Source: a virus. From it: 30,388 nt of DNA. Below are positions 14,449-23,748 of this stretch, one piece after another (the stretch's first letter is position 1; each line of letters begins with the position of its first letter). The notes under the pieces were generated by a model. The model was given only the letters and a program-made list of their open reading frames with translations. It was not told the origin of the DNA and ran no database searches. The stretch covers positions 1-30,388 of the IMG/VR virus record IMGVR_UViG_3300042691_034076. The stretch is one strand, 5' to 3'. Both the position numbers and the translations under genes were made by a program.

Positions 14449-16323
14449 ATGGCACAAATTAAAAAAGATATAAGATATCTAAATAAAGACTTCAGTCAAT
14501 TTCGCGCGAATTTAATTGAATTTGCTAAAAATTACTTTCCAAATACATATAATGACTTTAATGAGTCTTCGCCAGGTACAATGATTATTGAAATGGCATC
14601 ATATGTAGGCGATGTATTGTCATACTATACAGATAATCAATTAAAGGAATCGTTACTTCCATATGCTACTAATGGAACTAGTATATTAGCTATAGCATCG
14701 ACATTAGGATATAGGACAAAAAATACTATTCCAGCTACGGTAGATTTAGATGTATTTCAATTACTTCCTGCAAAGACAACTGAATCAGGAAAAACTCCTG
14801 ACTGGTCATATGCATTGACAATTAAAGAAGGAATGATTGCACGTGCTGACGATCAAAATATAGAATTTCGTACTGCTAGCAGAGTTAATTTTGCATCGTC
14901 TTCTAGTTTAGATCCAACAGAAGTAAGCGTATATCAAGTTAATGATTTAGATGGCACTCCTGAATATTATCTATTGCGTAAAACAGTTAAAGCGGTATCA
15001 GGTACAGTTAAAACGGTTACGTATGAGTTTGGTAATGCTAAAAGATTTGATAAAATTTTACTTAACGATATTAACATAATTGATGTCGTTTCAATAATTG
15101 ATTCAGATTTAAATGAATGGACTGAGGTACCATATTTAGGTCAAGAGACTGTTTTTGAGACAGTAGCTAATACGGTACAAAATGACCCACAGTTATCTTC
15201 ATATAAAGATGTGCCATATCTACTTAAATTAAAGAAAACGGCTAAACGATTTATAACTAGATTTCGTCCAGATAAAAATTTAGAAATTCAATTCGGCCCA
15301 GGAGTATCTGTTGATAGTGATGAAGAAATTATACCAAACCCAGATAATATTGGTAATAGTTTAGTTGGATTGCAAATGCAATATGATCAGCCTATTGATC
15401 CTTCAAATTTTATGTACACAAAGGCATATGGTCAAGCTCCTTCAAATACTATATTAACAGTTAAATATACTATCGGCGGCGGAGTTGAGTCAAACGTACC
15501 TTCATTTGCGATAAAGACGGTTGCGAACGTTGCATATGAAATTGATTCACAAAATTTAGACGCTAGACTATTAACAAGAATAAAAGCTTCAGTTGCGTGT
15601 ACAAATCCAAAACCAGCTTCTGGAGGTAAAAGTTCGGAAACTATTGAAGAGATACGACAAAATGCTTTAAGTTCCTTTGCGTCTCAACAACGTGCGGTTA
15701 CGGCGCAAGACTATGTAATACGGGCTTACTCACTTCCGTCTAAATTTGGATCAGTTGCTAAAGCTTTTATTATTCAAGATGAACAGATTAATCCGAATAA
15801 TACTGAACAGCGTATATCTAACCCATTAGCCCTTAATTTATATACGTTAGGATATGATTCTAATGGAAAATTAGCAGAGCTCAATCCCGCAGTTAAGGAA
15901 AATTTAAAAACTTATTTATCTCAGTATAGAATGGTAACTGACGCTATCAATATAAAAACTGCGTTTATTATTAATATTGGAGTTCAATTTGAAATTGTTA
16001 CATTACCAGAATATAACTCAAATGAAGTTTTATTAAAATGTATTGATAAACTTAAAACGATATTTAATATTAGAAATTGGCAAATTAATCAACCAATAAT
16101 TCTGTCAAAAATTTATACGGAGTTAGATAGGGTTGAAGGCGTTCAGTCAGTGACTACAATTAAAATTGGAAACTTATATGATACCGCTACCGGATATTCA
16201 GGAAATGTATATGACATAACTAGCGCTACAAAAGATGGAGTAATTTATCCTTCATTAGATCCTAGTATATTCGAAGTTAAATTTCCAAACTCTGACATTA
16301 TCGGCAAAGTTAACGCAATGTAA
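14449..16323 (+). CDS. 6: Baseplate wedge protein gp6 (baseplate J family)
   Basis: A 624-residue protein close in length to T4 gp6 (660 aa). The N terminus (KKDIRYLNKDFSQFRANLIE, NDFNESSPGTMIIEMASYVG, YYTDNQLKESLLPYATN) is the signature of gp6/baseplate-J proteins, which dimerise to form the ring around the hub. The centre has the conserved ETIEEIRQNALSSFASQQRA and VTAQDYVIRAYSLPSKFGSV (about 397-436), typical of this family. The C terminus (ILSKIYTELDRVEGVQSVTT) matches the wedge-closing domain. In T4 gp6 rearrangement links the switch from hexagonal to star-shaped baseplate to sheath contraction. It follows gp25 and precedes another probable baseplate gene after eleven bases. Confidence 0.9.
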   Translation: MAQIKKDIRYLNKDFSQFRANLIEFAKNYFPNTYNDFNESSPGTMIIEMASYVGDVLSYYTDNQLKESLLPYATNGTSILAIASTLGYRTKNTIPATVDLDVFQLLPAKTTESGKTPDWSYALTIKEGMIARADDQNIEFRTASRVNFASSSSLDPTEVSVYQVNDLDGTPEYYLLRKTVKAVSGTVKTVTYEFGNAKRFDKILLNDINIIDVVSIIDSDLNEWTEVPYLGQETVFETVANTVQNDPQLSSYKDVPYLLKLKKTAKRFITRFRPDKNLEIQFGPGVSVDSDEEIIPNPDNIGNSLVGLQMQYDQPIDPSNFMYTKAYGQAPSNTILTVKYTIGGGVESNVPSFAIKTVANVAYEIDSQNLDARLLTRIKASVACTNPKPASGGKSSETIEEIRQNALSSFASQQRAVTAQDYVIRAYSLPSKFGSVAKAFIIQDEQINPNNTEQRISNPLALNLYTLGYDSNGKLAELNPAVKENLKTYLSQYRMVTDAINIKTAFIINIGVQFEIVTLPEYNSNEVLLKCIDKLKTIFNIRNWQINQPIILSKIYTELDRVEGVQSVTTIKIGNLYDTATGYSGNVYDITSATKDGVIYPSLDPSIFEVKFPNSDIIGKVNAM

Positions 16324-16334
16324 ATTATAATAAC

Positions 16335-17453
16335 ATGATTTTCTCAATACCAGCATTACAAGATACAACAATATACGAGTCAGATCCATATAGAAATGCG
16401 GGTCTAGATGAAGTTTTAGAATTAAATAAAACTGGAGACTATTCTACAGCTGACTTAGCAGAGTCAAGGATTTTAATTAAATTTGATTTAGCATCTTTAA
16501 CGCAAAAATTAGCTGAAAATTCTATCACGATTCAAGATATATCAGCTAGCTTAAATTTATATACTATTATTCAATCTGAGTTACCGCAATCATATACTAT
16601 TATTGCAAGGCCTATAGCAGTTAATTGGAAAAACGGTGCAGGTTATACTACAAATCCTTCTGGAATACAAACTAGTACTAGTATTACTGACGGGGCTACT
16701 TGGATATCAACTGCTGGTTTAGATTCTGTAGCTTGGTCAGCTTCGTTAAGTCCCGGTACGCAGATGCAATATTATAATTCAGGTTCAATCGGCGGTGGAT
16801 TATGGTATACAAGTTCTATTGCAAGTCAATCATTTAGTTTTAAAACAGATGATAAAATTAATATAGATATTACAAATATTGTAAAAGATTGGTATAACGG
16901 TGTCTATGAAAATAATGGAATTATATTATCATACCGTTATAATGATATAACTGCAAGTAATTATCCGCAGACGTCTATTCAAATGTATTCAGCTGAAACT
17001 CATACAGTATATGAGCCGCAATTGTATATTTATTGGACAGGAAGTGCTACATATAATACAGGGTCAATGTCTGTTGTTAGTTATGAAGATGACCCTGTAA
17101 TTTATACTAGAGCGTTTAAAGGTCAGTATAATAAAGGAAATAAGCATAGAATTTTATTAAGTGCTCGACCTAGATATCCTAGACCGACCTTTCAACAAAA
17201 TTCAGTATTTTCAACTTCAAAAGCATTACCTCAAAATTCTTATTATCAAATTAAAGATGCCCATAATGATGAAATAATTATCCCATATAGCCAATTTACA
17301 AAAATTAATACTAATGCGGATGGAAGTTATTTTGATTTTTACTCTACAATGATGCATCCGGAACGATATTATAAGTTTGAAATTAAAGCAGTTTTTAATG
17401 ATATAACTGAGTATTTCGAATCTAATTCATATGTATTTAAAATAATAAAATAA
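16335..17453 (+). CDS. Probable baseplate/tail structural protein, DNRLRE-like beta domain
   Basis: A 372-residue, mostly beta-stranded protein without charged low-complexity regions. The N-terminal 230 residues resemble DNRLRE-type beta-sandwich domains found on extracellular and phage structural proteins: PALQDTTIYESDPYRNAGLD, ESRILIKFDLASL, ISASLNLYT, a tryptophan-rich middle (VNWKNGAGY, GGGLWYTS) and KINIDITNIVKDWYNGVYEN followed by GIILSYRYND. The C-terminal part (HRILLSARPRYPRPTFQQNS, YYKFEIKAVFNDITEYFESN) is a further beta domain. It could take the place of T4 gp8, gp7 or gp53 in the wedge; position directly after gp6 supports a wedge or peripheral baseplate role. Exact identity is not established. 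Confidence 0.72.
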   Translation: MIFSIPALQDTTIYESDPYRNAGLDEVLELNKTGDYSTADLAESRILIKFDLASLTQKLAENSITIQDISASLNLYTIIQSELPQSYTIIARPIAVNWKNGAGYTTNPSGIQTSTSITDGATWISTAGLDSVAWSASLSPGTQMQYYNSGSIGGGLWYTSSIASQSFSFKTDDKINIDITNIVKDWYNGVYENNGIILSYRYNDITASNYPQTSIQMYSAETHTVYEPQLYIYWTGSATYNTGSMSVVSYEDDPVIYTRAFKGQYNKGNKHRILLSARPRYPRPTFQQNSVFSTSKALPQNSYYQIKDAHNDEIIIPYSQFTKINTNADGSYFDFYSTMMHPERYYKFEIKAVFNDITEYFESNSYVFKIIK

Positions 17454-17455
17454 TT

Positions 17456-19084
17456 ATGGCTCTAGTAAAATTTGATAAGTGGAAATTATTATCTGGAGAA
17501 ATTAAACCGGAAAAAGTAGTTCCAATAATTTTTCAGCCTTATGACATAAATGCAAAAGGCGCGACGGTAATTGACTTAAATCAGACTAACATTAATGATA
17601 AGAAAAAGTTAGTAAGTTTATATACTGCGAAGACTTCGCAACTTAAATTTAATCAGGTTATAGATACTTCATTTCAAGATTTTCCAATTCAAGAAAATAA
17701 TAATGCAATTGAATTGATTCAGTCTAGATTAAATGCTTTATTAGCAGAAAAAAATTCGCTATTATCAGAACGTGATGTAAATCGGGATAAAATTGCAGAA
17801 CTCAATGCAATCATTGAAGATTTACGTAAACAGTTACAACAAGCAATATCGGAATTTTCTAATTTTAAACCAGGTTCATTACCTCCTGAGCAAATTAATG
17901 AAATTCCAGATCAAATTCCATTAAATGCTAAATTATATTCAGATAGAATGGGTCGACCAAATGATCCAGGGTATCCATTAATTCAAAATCAACTGCTTTC
18001 TAAAAATCGAAAAGCTAAATTAATAATTCAAGGAGACGGTAATGTAATAATCACTAAAGGCGATTATACGGGAAAAGGAACTCCAAAAGGGCCCGAAGAT
18101 GTTGTAGTCACTTTTGGCTGGAATAACGGAGCGTCAAGTCCTAATTATTTAGCTTTAGCTAGAAGAAACGAAGGTTTAAAATCAGTTGCGTTAGTAGTAG
18201 GAGGCCTTAAACCTACACCTAAAGATCATTGGAGAACTCCAGACTTTGAAAAAGTTTCGAATAAAGCTAGATTAGTTTTAGATGATATTGGTATATTAAC
18301 TATATTTGATAATGAGCGTTTAATTTGGTCAACATTTGATTTAGATCCTACCGACAAAATTTATGACGTAGCTAGGCTAGAAGCTGAACGTGACGCAGCA
18401 AACCGTGCTGCCGCTGCTGCTGCCGCTGCTGCCGCTGAGGCAGAAAGAAAAAGACTTGAAGATGAAGAACGGGCTCGAAGAGAAGAAGAAGAGCGAAGAA
18501 GAAATAGCGGTATACGCGGCGTAATTAATCGTACTGGCGCGGCAATTGGTAATGCGGCTCAAGCAGTAGGCGGCGCAGTAGGCGGCGCAGTACGTGCAGT
18601 AGGCAGTGCAGTTAGCAGTGCTGCTAGTGCAGTAGGCAGAGGTATTAGAAAATTATTTTCTGATAGAAGATTAAAAACAGATATCCAGTTAATCGGACAG
18701 TCACCTAGTGGTATTAACATATATAGTTTTAGATTTATTAATGACACATCAAAGCTGTATCAAGGAGTTCTTGCTGACGAATTAATTGGCACTGAATTTG
18801 AGAGTGCGGTATCTCAAGATGAATCTGGATTTTTAATAGTTGATTACGGAATGCTTGATGTTGAATTTAAAGAAATATCTGAATCAACAGCTGCATTGAG
18901 AATAAGAGGTGGTTCTGGTCAACTCAGTGGAAATAGCGGAAATGCAAGAATAAAAGGTGGTTCCGGACAGCTCAGTGGAAATAGTGGAAACGCAAAAATA
19001 AGAGGTGGTTCTGGTCAACTCAGTGGAAATAGCGGAAATGCAAGAACTATAGTTAAATCAAAATCCAATATTCGTAATAATTAA
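17456..19084 (+). CDS. Tail/baseplate protein with lectin-like domain, S74-like module and C-terminal repeats
   Basis: A 542-residue mosaic. Residues 1-80 are a probable attachment domain (MALVKFDKWKLLSGEIKPEK). A coiled coil follows (80-140, RLNALLAEKNSLLSERDVNR). Residues about 180-295 resemble bulb-type mannose-binding lectins, with KLIIQGDGNVIITKGDY and ARLVLDDIGILTIFDNERLI followed by WSTF. Next are a poly-Ala helix and a charged helix rich in Arg/Glu (about 315-350), a Gly/Ala zipper (GAAIGNAAQAVGGAVGGAV), then an S74-like module SDRRLK (S402, K407) with YQGVLADELIG and GFLIVDYGMLDVEF. The protein ends in three 16-residue repeats with core GGSGQLSGNSGNA. The lectin points to binding a surface glycan; the S74-like part suggests self-processing or trimerisation as in tail spikes. 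It is a good candidate for an adhesin. Confidence 0.72.
   Translation: MALVKFDKWKLLSGEIKPEKVVPIIFQPYDINAKGATVIDLNQTNINDKKKLVSLYTAKTSQLKFNQVIDTSFQDFPIQENNNAIELIQSRLNALLAEKNSLLSERDVNRDKIAELNAIIEDLRKQLQQAISEFSNFKPGSLPPEQINEIPDQIPLNAKLYSDRMGRPNDPGYPLIQNQLLSKNRKAKLIIQGDGNVIITKGDYTGKGTPKGPEDVVVTFGWNNGASSPNYLALARRNEGLKSVALVVGGLKPTPKDHWRTPDFEKVSNKARLVLDDIGILTIFDNERLIWSTFDLDPTDKIYDVARLEAERDAANRAAAAAAAAAAEAERKRLEDEERARREEEERRRNSGIRGVINRTGAAIGNAAQAVGGAVGGAVRAVGSAVSSAASAVGRGIRKLFSDRRLKTDIQLIGQSPSGINIYSFRFINDTSKLYQGVLADELIGTEFESAVSQDESGFLIVDYGMLDVEFKEISESTAALRIRGGSGQLSGNSGNARIKGGSGQLSGNSGNAKIRGGSGQLSGNSGNARTIVKSKSNIRNN
18404..18438 (+). repeat. Poly-alanine GCT/GCC triplet tract
   Basis: A GC-rich run of GCT and GCC alanine codons inside the lectin-domain gene encodes about ten consecutive alanines before AEAERKRLEDEERARR. 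It stands out in a strongly A+T-rich genome, where alanine is otherwise mostly GCA or GCT. Triplet tracts can change length by slippage without breaking the frame, so the linker length may vary between isolates. Confidence 0.6.
18899..19042 (+). repeat. Three tandem 48-bp repeats encoding GGSGQLSGNSGNA units
   Basis: Three units of 48 bases (18899-18946, 18947-18994, 18995-19042) encode [RK]-I-[RK] plus GGSGQLSGNSGNA. From its second codon on, the first unit is identical to the third at the DNA level, while the middle one differs at several silent positions. This suggests recent copying of one unit next to an older duplication. Glycine/serine/asparagine repeats at the end of a tail protein often form an exposed tip. 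Confidence 0.8.
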
Positions 19085-19107
19085 ATCTAACTAGAATATT
19101 TTATTAA

Positions 19108-19122
19108 GATATTTATATTAAA
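19108..19122 (+). promoter_or_regulatory. Candidate late promoter motif before the 1528-aa tail gene
   Basis: GATATTTATATTAAA is identical over 15 bases to 25975-25989 and lies 18 bases before ATG 19141, in a 56-base A+T-rich gap. No TTTG box lies at -33. It is one of four strong motif copies placed directly before structural genes. Confidence 0.42.
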
Positions 19123-19140
19123 TAAATTTTATTTTAGTAG

Positions 19141-22100
19141 ATGTTATCTGTATATACTAATCAACCAGATCTTTTAAAAGCTACTGCGGAGTCAAAAATT
19201 TCTAGGATAGACTCTGTAGACTTAGAGCTTTTAAAATTAGATTACGAACAATTTTCTGTTACGTTTGAAGACAGAAACGATCTACCTGATTTAGAACTTC
19301 ATGTTTATACCCCAGATGGTTTATATTTAACTGGAGATCATAAAATTAGATACTCTGTTGAAAAGAACGATACTACATCTAATTTAGTAGCATTTCAGCA
19401 TCTATCAATTGATATTCCTACCGTATTTGAAAAATTAGGTATTAACCGCGGTCAGTATAAAGTCGTATATAATTTATTTGACAATGTCATAGGATCCTAT
19501 GAAGGATTAAAATTATGGATTAAAGAAATATCTCCATCTAGAAGAGAACTTCGTTTACAATTATCAGATAATGAAAGCCCAGAGCTACTTAAACAGTTAG
19601 AAAGTTTTCAAGATCGTTGGAATTTTTTAGCAGAAGATGATCGATTTGACTCGTTTGTTTTAAATTTTGGATCTAATGAAACGTTTCAGATAATTAATGT
19701 TCGATTTGAAACGGAGTTTACTGATACTCCGGAAATATATATTAAGTTATATAATCCATTACCCGCAAAGTATGGAGAAAAACTTAAGGTATGGATTTCT
19801 GAAGAAATTATTACTCCGGTATTAGACAATGTTATTTTAGTTCCAAAGTTTGTACCTGACCCTGTTAATAAGCTTGCGCCTGCAAATTTTGAAATTGAAA
19901 CGTTTGAAGCCAGTTCTGTTGCGACAGACTTTAAAACGTGGAATGACTTATTATCAACTAACTTAAAGACTTCGCAGCAAATTATTGATAGTCAATTTTC
20001 TGGTTCGCTATCGGGAATTAAATTAAATATTAACTACCGTTTATTTGACAATTTTGTACATTACGGATCTGCAGTTGAAAGAGTTAAAAACTTTAAATAC
20101 AAAGTAGAGTTAATCGAATACTATTCAAGCAAAATTGACAACTTATTAAAAGTATCAGATCAAGGAATAGTTAATGTTAATTTAAACGACTTACATACAA
20201 AACGTAATCGTATAGTTAGTGGATTAGACGACTTTGAAAAATACTTATTTTTTGAATCTACAGGAAGTAATTTATACACTCATTATGATGAAATTACAGG
20301 TTCAAATACTATTGATCCTGTACTTCCATGGCCAAAGACGACCCCGGTTAGTTTAAATTGGATTGACGCATATCAATTGTGGAGTTCAATGGCCAGTCAG
20401 TGGCAAATTGGATCGGCCCCGGACCCATATGGATATTTTTCAATTCAAGTAAATTCGGAATCTGAAACTGCGAAAACGTATTTTAACAATTTACTTGAAA
20501 CTGCAGCTATTTACGATAAAAATAACATTCATAAACTACAAAGTACAATACCGTACCATATTCAAACAAATGAAGAAAACGATGATTTTTTATTGTTTAT
20601 TCATATGTTAGGACAGCATTTTGATATTTTATGGACGTACGTAAATCATTTATCTACAACTAAAGAACGAGAAGAGCACCCTAAAGACGGTATGCCTGAT
20701 GAGCTTTTATATCACGTAGCGGCTTCTTTAGGATTTGATTTATTAAATGGAAGATCTTCTTCAGAGTTATGGAAATATAACTTAGGGACAGATGAATTAG
20801 GAGATATAGTAAAAAATTCTCAAGGATTAGTTCCGTTATCTGATAAGCAGATTACTCGAGAAATTTGGAGACGTATTGTAAATAATTTACCGTACATATT
20901 AAAAACAAAAGGTACCGCTCGATCTATCAAAGCTTTGGTAAATTGTTTTGGTATTCCATTAACGGTATTAACAATTAAAGAGTATGGCGGCCCATCGTCA
21001 TTTACTAACGACGATCAGTATCCAGAATATATACACGACGTATTTCATTACGCTTGGTTTTCTAATACAGCAACTGGAAGTTTAGAGTTGTCAGTAGGAC
21101 AATATTCCAATGGGTTCAATCAAAACGTTGCGCCAAATACACTAACATTCAGATTTAAGACAGATAATAATTATAGCTACTATCTAAATCAATATTACAG
21201 TATCGCGTCTATATCAAGCGGGTCTGTTAGTGATGTATACAACTTAATATTAACAAAAGATTCTGCGGACGATGAAGAAGGTACATTAACGTTATTTAAC
21301 CGAATAACTGGAACTGCTATATCAGCTTCTAACTTAGAAATATTTGACAATAATTGGAATTTAATTTCAATTGAGTCGACAGCAGCGACAGCTTCATTTA
21401 AACTTACAAAAACATTATATGGTAATACTGTATATATAAAATCTGCTAGTTTTTATGGAGAAACGATATTTCCAGATACCGGATCCGCTACTATAACTTT
21501 TGCTTCCGGGTCTAGAACATTTTCATCGTCAGTATCAATTGGAGCGAATACAATATCAGGATTAGAAAAATTCTATGGACATTTTCAAGAAGTTAGGCTA
21601 TGGTCTGGATCACTAATTAACGAGGTATTAGAAGAGCATTCAGCTTCTCCAAATACATATACGTTTAGATCTGACTTAAATGAGTCTGCGACAGGTGAAG
21701 AGGCGCTGCAGTCATATTACCGTTTATTACAGCGATTTAATTTGTCAAGTAAACGAGTTTTAAGTGGATCGTTATACCAATCTTCAATTCATCCTAACCA
21801 AACATTAAATACAGGGTCTTTATATTTTATTGGGTATTCTGATTCAGGCTCAATTAAATTTGAAGCGTTTGAAGAAACATATTATACACCGTCGCCATCG
21901 TTAGGAGGCTCTAGTTTATATTCTGATAAAATTCGTTTTGAATCTTCTAGTTTAAATCCTAATAGAACGTTAAATACTAAAACTAGAATAGAACGTTCTA
22001 GTTTAGATCAATATTCATTAGATTCAAATCGATTAGGCGTTTATTTCTCACCACAAACGGCGATTAATGAAGATATATTCAATCAATTAGGTTATTTTGA

Positions 22101-23727
22101 AATTGACGATTATATAGGAGATACCAGAGGTGAGTATGAAACTACATATCCTTTATATGATTCATTTGCTAGAAATTACTGGAAAAAGTATGAAAATAAA
22201 AATGACTTTGAAGCATATTTCAGAGCTTTAGAAATTTATGACTTTACAGTATTCAAATATATTAAACGTATATTACCTGAACGTGTTAATGGAATTATAG
22301 GTTTGGCCGTTGAGAATAACGTTTTAAATCGTAGCAAAGTTAAGTTTTTGCGCAATAAACCTACAATTCAAGATTTAACTCAAAGAGGATTACTTGATGC
22401 TACTAATGTAGTAATACCTAAGTCTGAGACTTTACCACTTCGTGGAGTTATTGATGAAGAAGTGATTAAACCAGTTGCAGAAACAAAAGATATTAAAGGT
22501 GTCATTGATGAAGATATCATTGAATTGGAATCGTTTATAACTCCTATTAAAGGCGTTATTGCTGATGATATTCCTAAACCAAAAGCTGAGACAAAAGACA
22601 TTAAGGGTGTTATTGATGATCAAAAAGTAATATTAGTTAGTGACACAAAAGACATTAAAGGTGTTATTGATAGCGATGTAGCCCCTAAAACTTTTGCAGC
22701 GACTACGGATATCAAAGGAACTGTAGATGGTAATGTTGCGCCTGAAACGTTTGCATATACTAGTGATATTAAAGGTATTATTGACGGAGACGTTACTCCT
22801 GAAACGTTTGCATATACAACTGATATTAAAGGTACAATGGAGGCGGACATTGTTCTTCCAGATACATATGGGGATGTATCTAATAACGTCAAAGGATCTG
22901 TAGATTTATCAATAACATTCCCAGAATTAGATCTTGAAAGACTTGATTTTCAGTCTGTAACTTCTGTTAGGCCTATAGGCGGCGGTGACCTTGAATTGCA
23001 TATTGGGCATCCTAGTAGACCGGAAAACAGAAAACCATTAGTTTTCTTTAAATTAGAAAATTTCAAAAAAACTAATTTCTTTTTATCTAGCTCAACTGCT
23101 GATGCTGATTTACCAAAGTATCAAATTAATCCGTATGACTTATTAAGCGGCGCATTACCAACAACGAGTACTGCTTTAATTGATTCTAATTTAACTGAAA
23201 TTGGTGGTAGTTCTATAAAACAAGCTATTGGCGAAGTTCAAAAAAATGTCGCGACTGCTGATGGTGATATATTAGTTGTCGATCGTGGTATTATAGAAGG
23301 ATCAATTAATACGAATCGATTAGGCACTTCGTGGTTAGAAAAAAAGCGTGTAGGAAATGTTCAATTTACTGAGTCGGGGTCGTATAAGCCAATTGCAGTG
23401 CAAGTATATAACTCTAGATTATCTACATATCAAGTAACTCAAGAACTATTTTATAGCAACGACATATCAGCTTCATTAAAATTACCTAGCTCATCTAGTT
23501 TAAAGTTTGCTGAAGTAAATAACGACTATGGACCTGGATACGACAATTTAAAATGGAATGGAAGTAAATTAACTGGTCCTGGAGTTAATATTGATACTCC
23601 AAATACAGTCGATGGAGGGCCTGTAGTTAAAATAACTAAAGTTAATCCAAATCAAATTGTATTTGCAAATAATCAAATTACTACAATTGATGAATCTAAA
23701 ACTGGTCGTAGAAAAAGAACGATATAA
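19141..23727 (+). CDS. Large tail/baseplate protein with P2 gpI-like and LamG-like segments and KGVID repeats
   Basis: At 1528 residues this is the largest protein here. The N-terminal 450 residues are beta-rich with repeated structural-protein patterns (VTFEDRNDLPDLELHVYTPD). Around 490-615 it resembles tail proteins of the P2 gpI type: FIHMLGQHFDILWTYVNHLS, PDELLYHVAASLGFDLLNG and EIWRRIVNNLPYILKTKGTA followed by RSIKALVNCFGIPLTVLT. In P2, gpI helps attach tail fibres to the baseplate. A LamG/concanavalin-like region follows (about 635-840, LEKFYGHFQEVRLWSGS). Residues about 1097-1260 hold nine imperfect repeats with core DIKGVIDxDV. The C terminus is again beta-rich and ends in a basic GRRKRTI. 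The protein probably plays the role of T4 gp7/gp10 as wedge and fibre anchor. No upstream gene overlaps; a candidate late promoter precedes it. Confidence 0.75.
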   Translation: MLSVYTNQPDLLKATAESKISRIDSVDLELLKLDYEQFSVTFEDRNDLPDLELHVYTPDGLYLTGDHKIRYSVEKNDTTSNLVAFQHLSIDIPTVFEKLGINRGQYKVVYNLFDNVIGSYEGLKLWIKEISPSRRELRLQLSDNESPELLKQLESFQDRWNFLAEDDRFDSFVLNFGSNETFQIINVRFETEFTDTPEIYIKLYNPLPAKYGEKLKVWISEEIITPVLDNVILVPKFVPDPVNKLAPANFEIETFEASSVATDFKTWNDLLSTNLKTSQQIIDSQFSGSLSGIKLNINYRLFDNFVHYGSAVERVKNFKYKVELIEYYSSKIDNLLKVSDQGIVNVNLNDLHTKRNRIVSGLDDFEKYLFFESTGSNLYTHYDEITGSNTIDPVLPWPKTTPVSLNWIDAYQLWSSMASQWQIGSAPDPYGYFSIQVNSESETAKTYFNNLLETAAIYDKNNIHKLQSTIPYHIQTNEENDDFLLFIHMLGQHFDILWTYVNHLSTTKEREEHPKDGMPDELLYHVAASLGFDLLNGRSSSELWKYNLGTDELGDIVKNSQGLVPLSDKQITREIWRRIVNNLPYILKTKGTARSIKALVNCFGIPLTVLTIKEYGGPSSFTNDDQYPEYIHDVFHYAWFSNTATGSLELSVGQYSNGFNQNVAPNTLTFRFKTDNNYSYYLNQYYSIASISSGSVSDVYNLILTKDSADDEEGTLTLFNRITGTAISASNLEIFDNNWNLISIESTAATASFKLTKTLYGNTVYIKSASFYGETIFPDTGSATITFASGSRTFSSSVSIGANTISGLEKFYGHFQEVRLWSGSLINEVLEEHSASPNTYTFRSDLNESATGEEALQSYYRLLQRFNLSSKRVLSGSLYQSSIHPNQTLNTGSLYFIGYSDSGSIKFEAFEETYYTPSPSLGGSSLYSDKIRFESSSLNPNRTLNTKTRIERSSLDQYSLDSNRLGVYFSPQTAINEDIFNQLGYFEIDDYIGDTRGEYETTYPLYDSFARNYWKKYENKNDFEAYFRALEIYDFTVFKYIKRILPERVNGIIGLAVENNVLNRSKVKFLRNKPTIQDLTQRGLLDATNVVIPKSETLPLRGVIDEEVIKPVAETKDIKGVIDEDIIELESFITPIKGVIADDIPKPKAETKDIKGVIDDQKVILVSDTKDIKGVIDSDVAPKTFAATTDIKGTVDGNVAPETFAYTSDIKGIIDGDVTPETFAYTTDIKGTMEADIVLPDTYGDVSNNVKGSVDLSITFPELDLERLDFQSVTSVRPIGGGDLELHIGHPSRPENRKPLVFFKLENFKKTNFFLSSSTADADLPKYQINPYDLLSGALPTTSTALIDSNLTEIGGSSIKQAIGEVQKNVATADGDILVVDRGIIEGSINTNRLGTSWLEKKRVGNVQFTESGSYKPIAVQVYNSRLSTYQVTQELFYSNDISASLKLPSSSSLKFAEVNNDYGPGYDNLKWNGSKLTGPGVNIDTPNTVDGGPVVKITKVNPNQIVFANNQITTIDESKTGRRKRTI
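22432..22905 (+). repeat. Nine imperfect KGVID repeats in the large tail protein
   Basis: Units of 17-20 residues share the core [LI]-[KR]-G-V-I-D followed by an acidic pair and a hydrophobic residue, e.g. PLRGVIDEEV, KDIKGVIDEDI, DIKGTVDGNV and DIKGIIDGDV. Between cores is a Thr/Glu/Pro-rich spacer (PETFAYT occurs twice). At DNA level the units have diverged, with only neighbouring units similar, as expected from stepwise duplication. A beta-strand rod or flexible spacer is likely. Confidence 0.8.
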
Positions 23728-23748
23728 TAAATTGATTTTTTTATGATC

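Noticed and set aside
18899-19042. 48-bp repeats as a CRISPR array
   Set aside because: The units are directly adjacent without spacers, lie in frame within a gene, and encode a repeated peptide.
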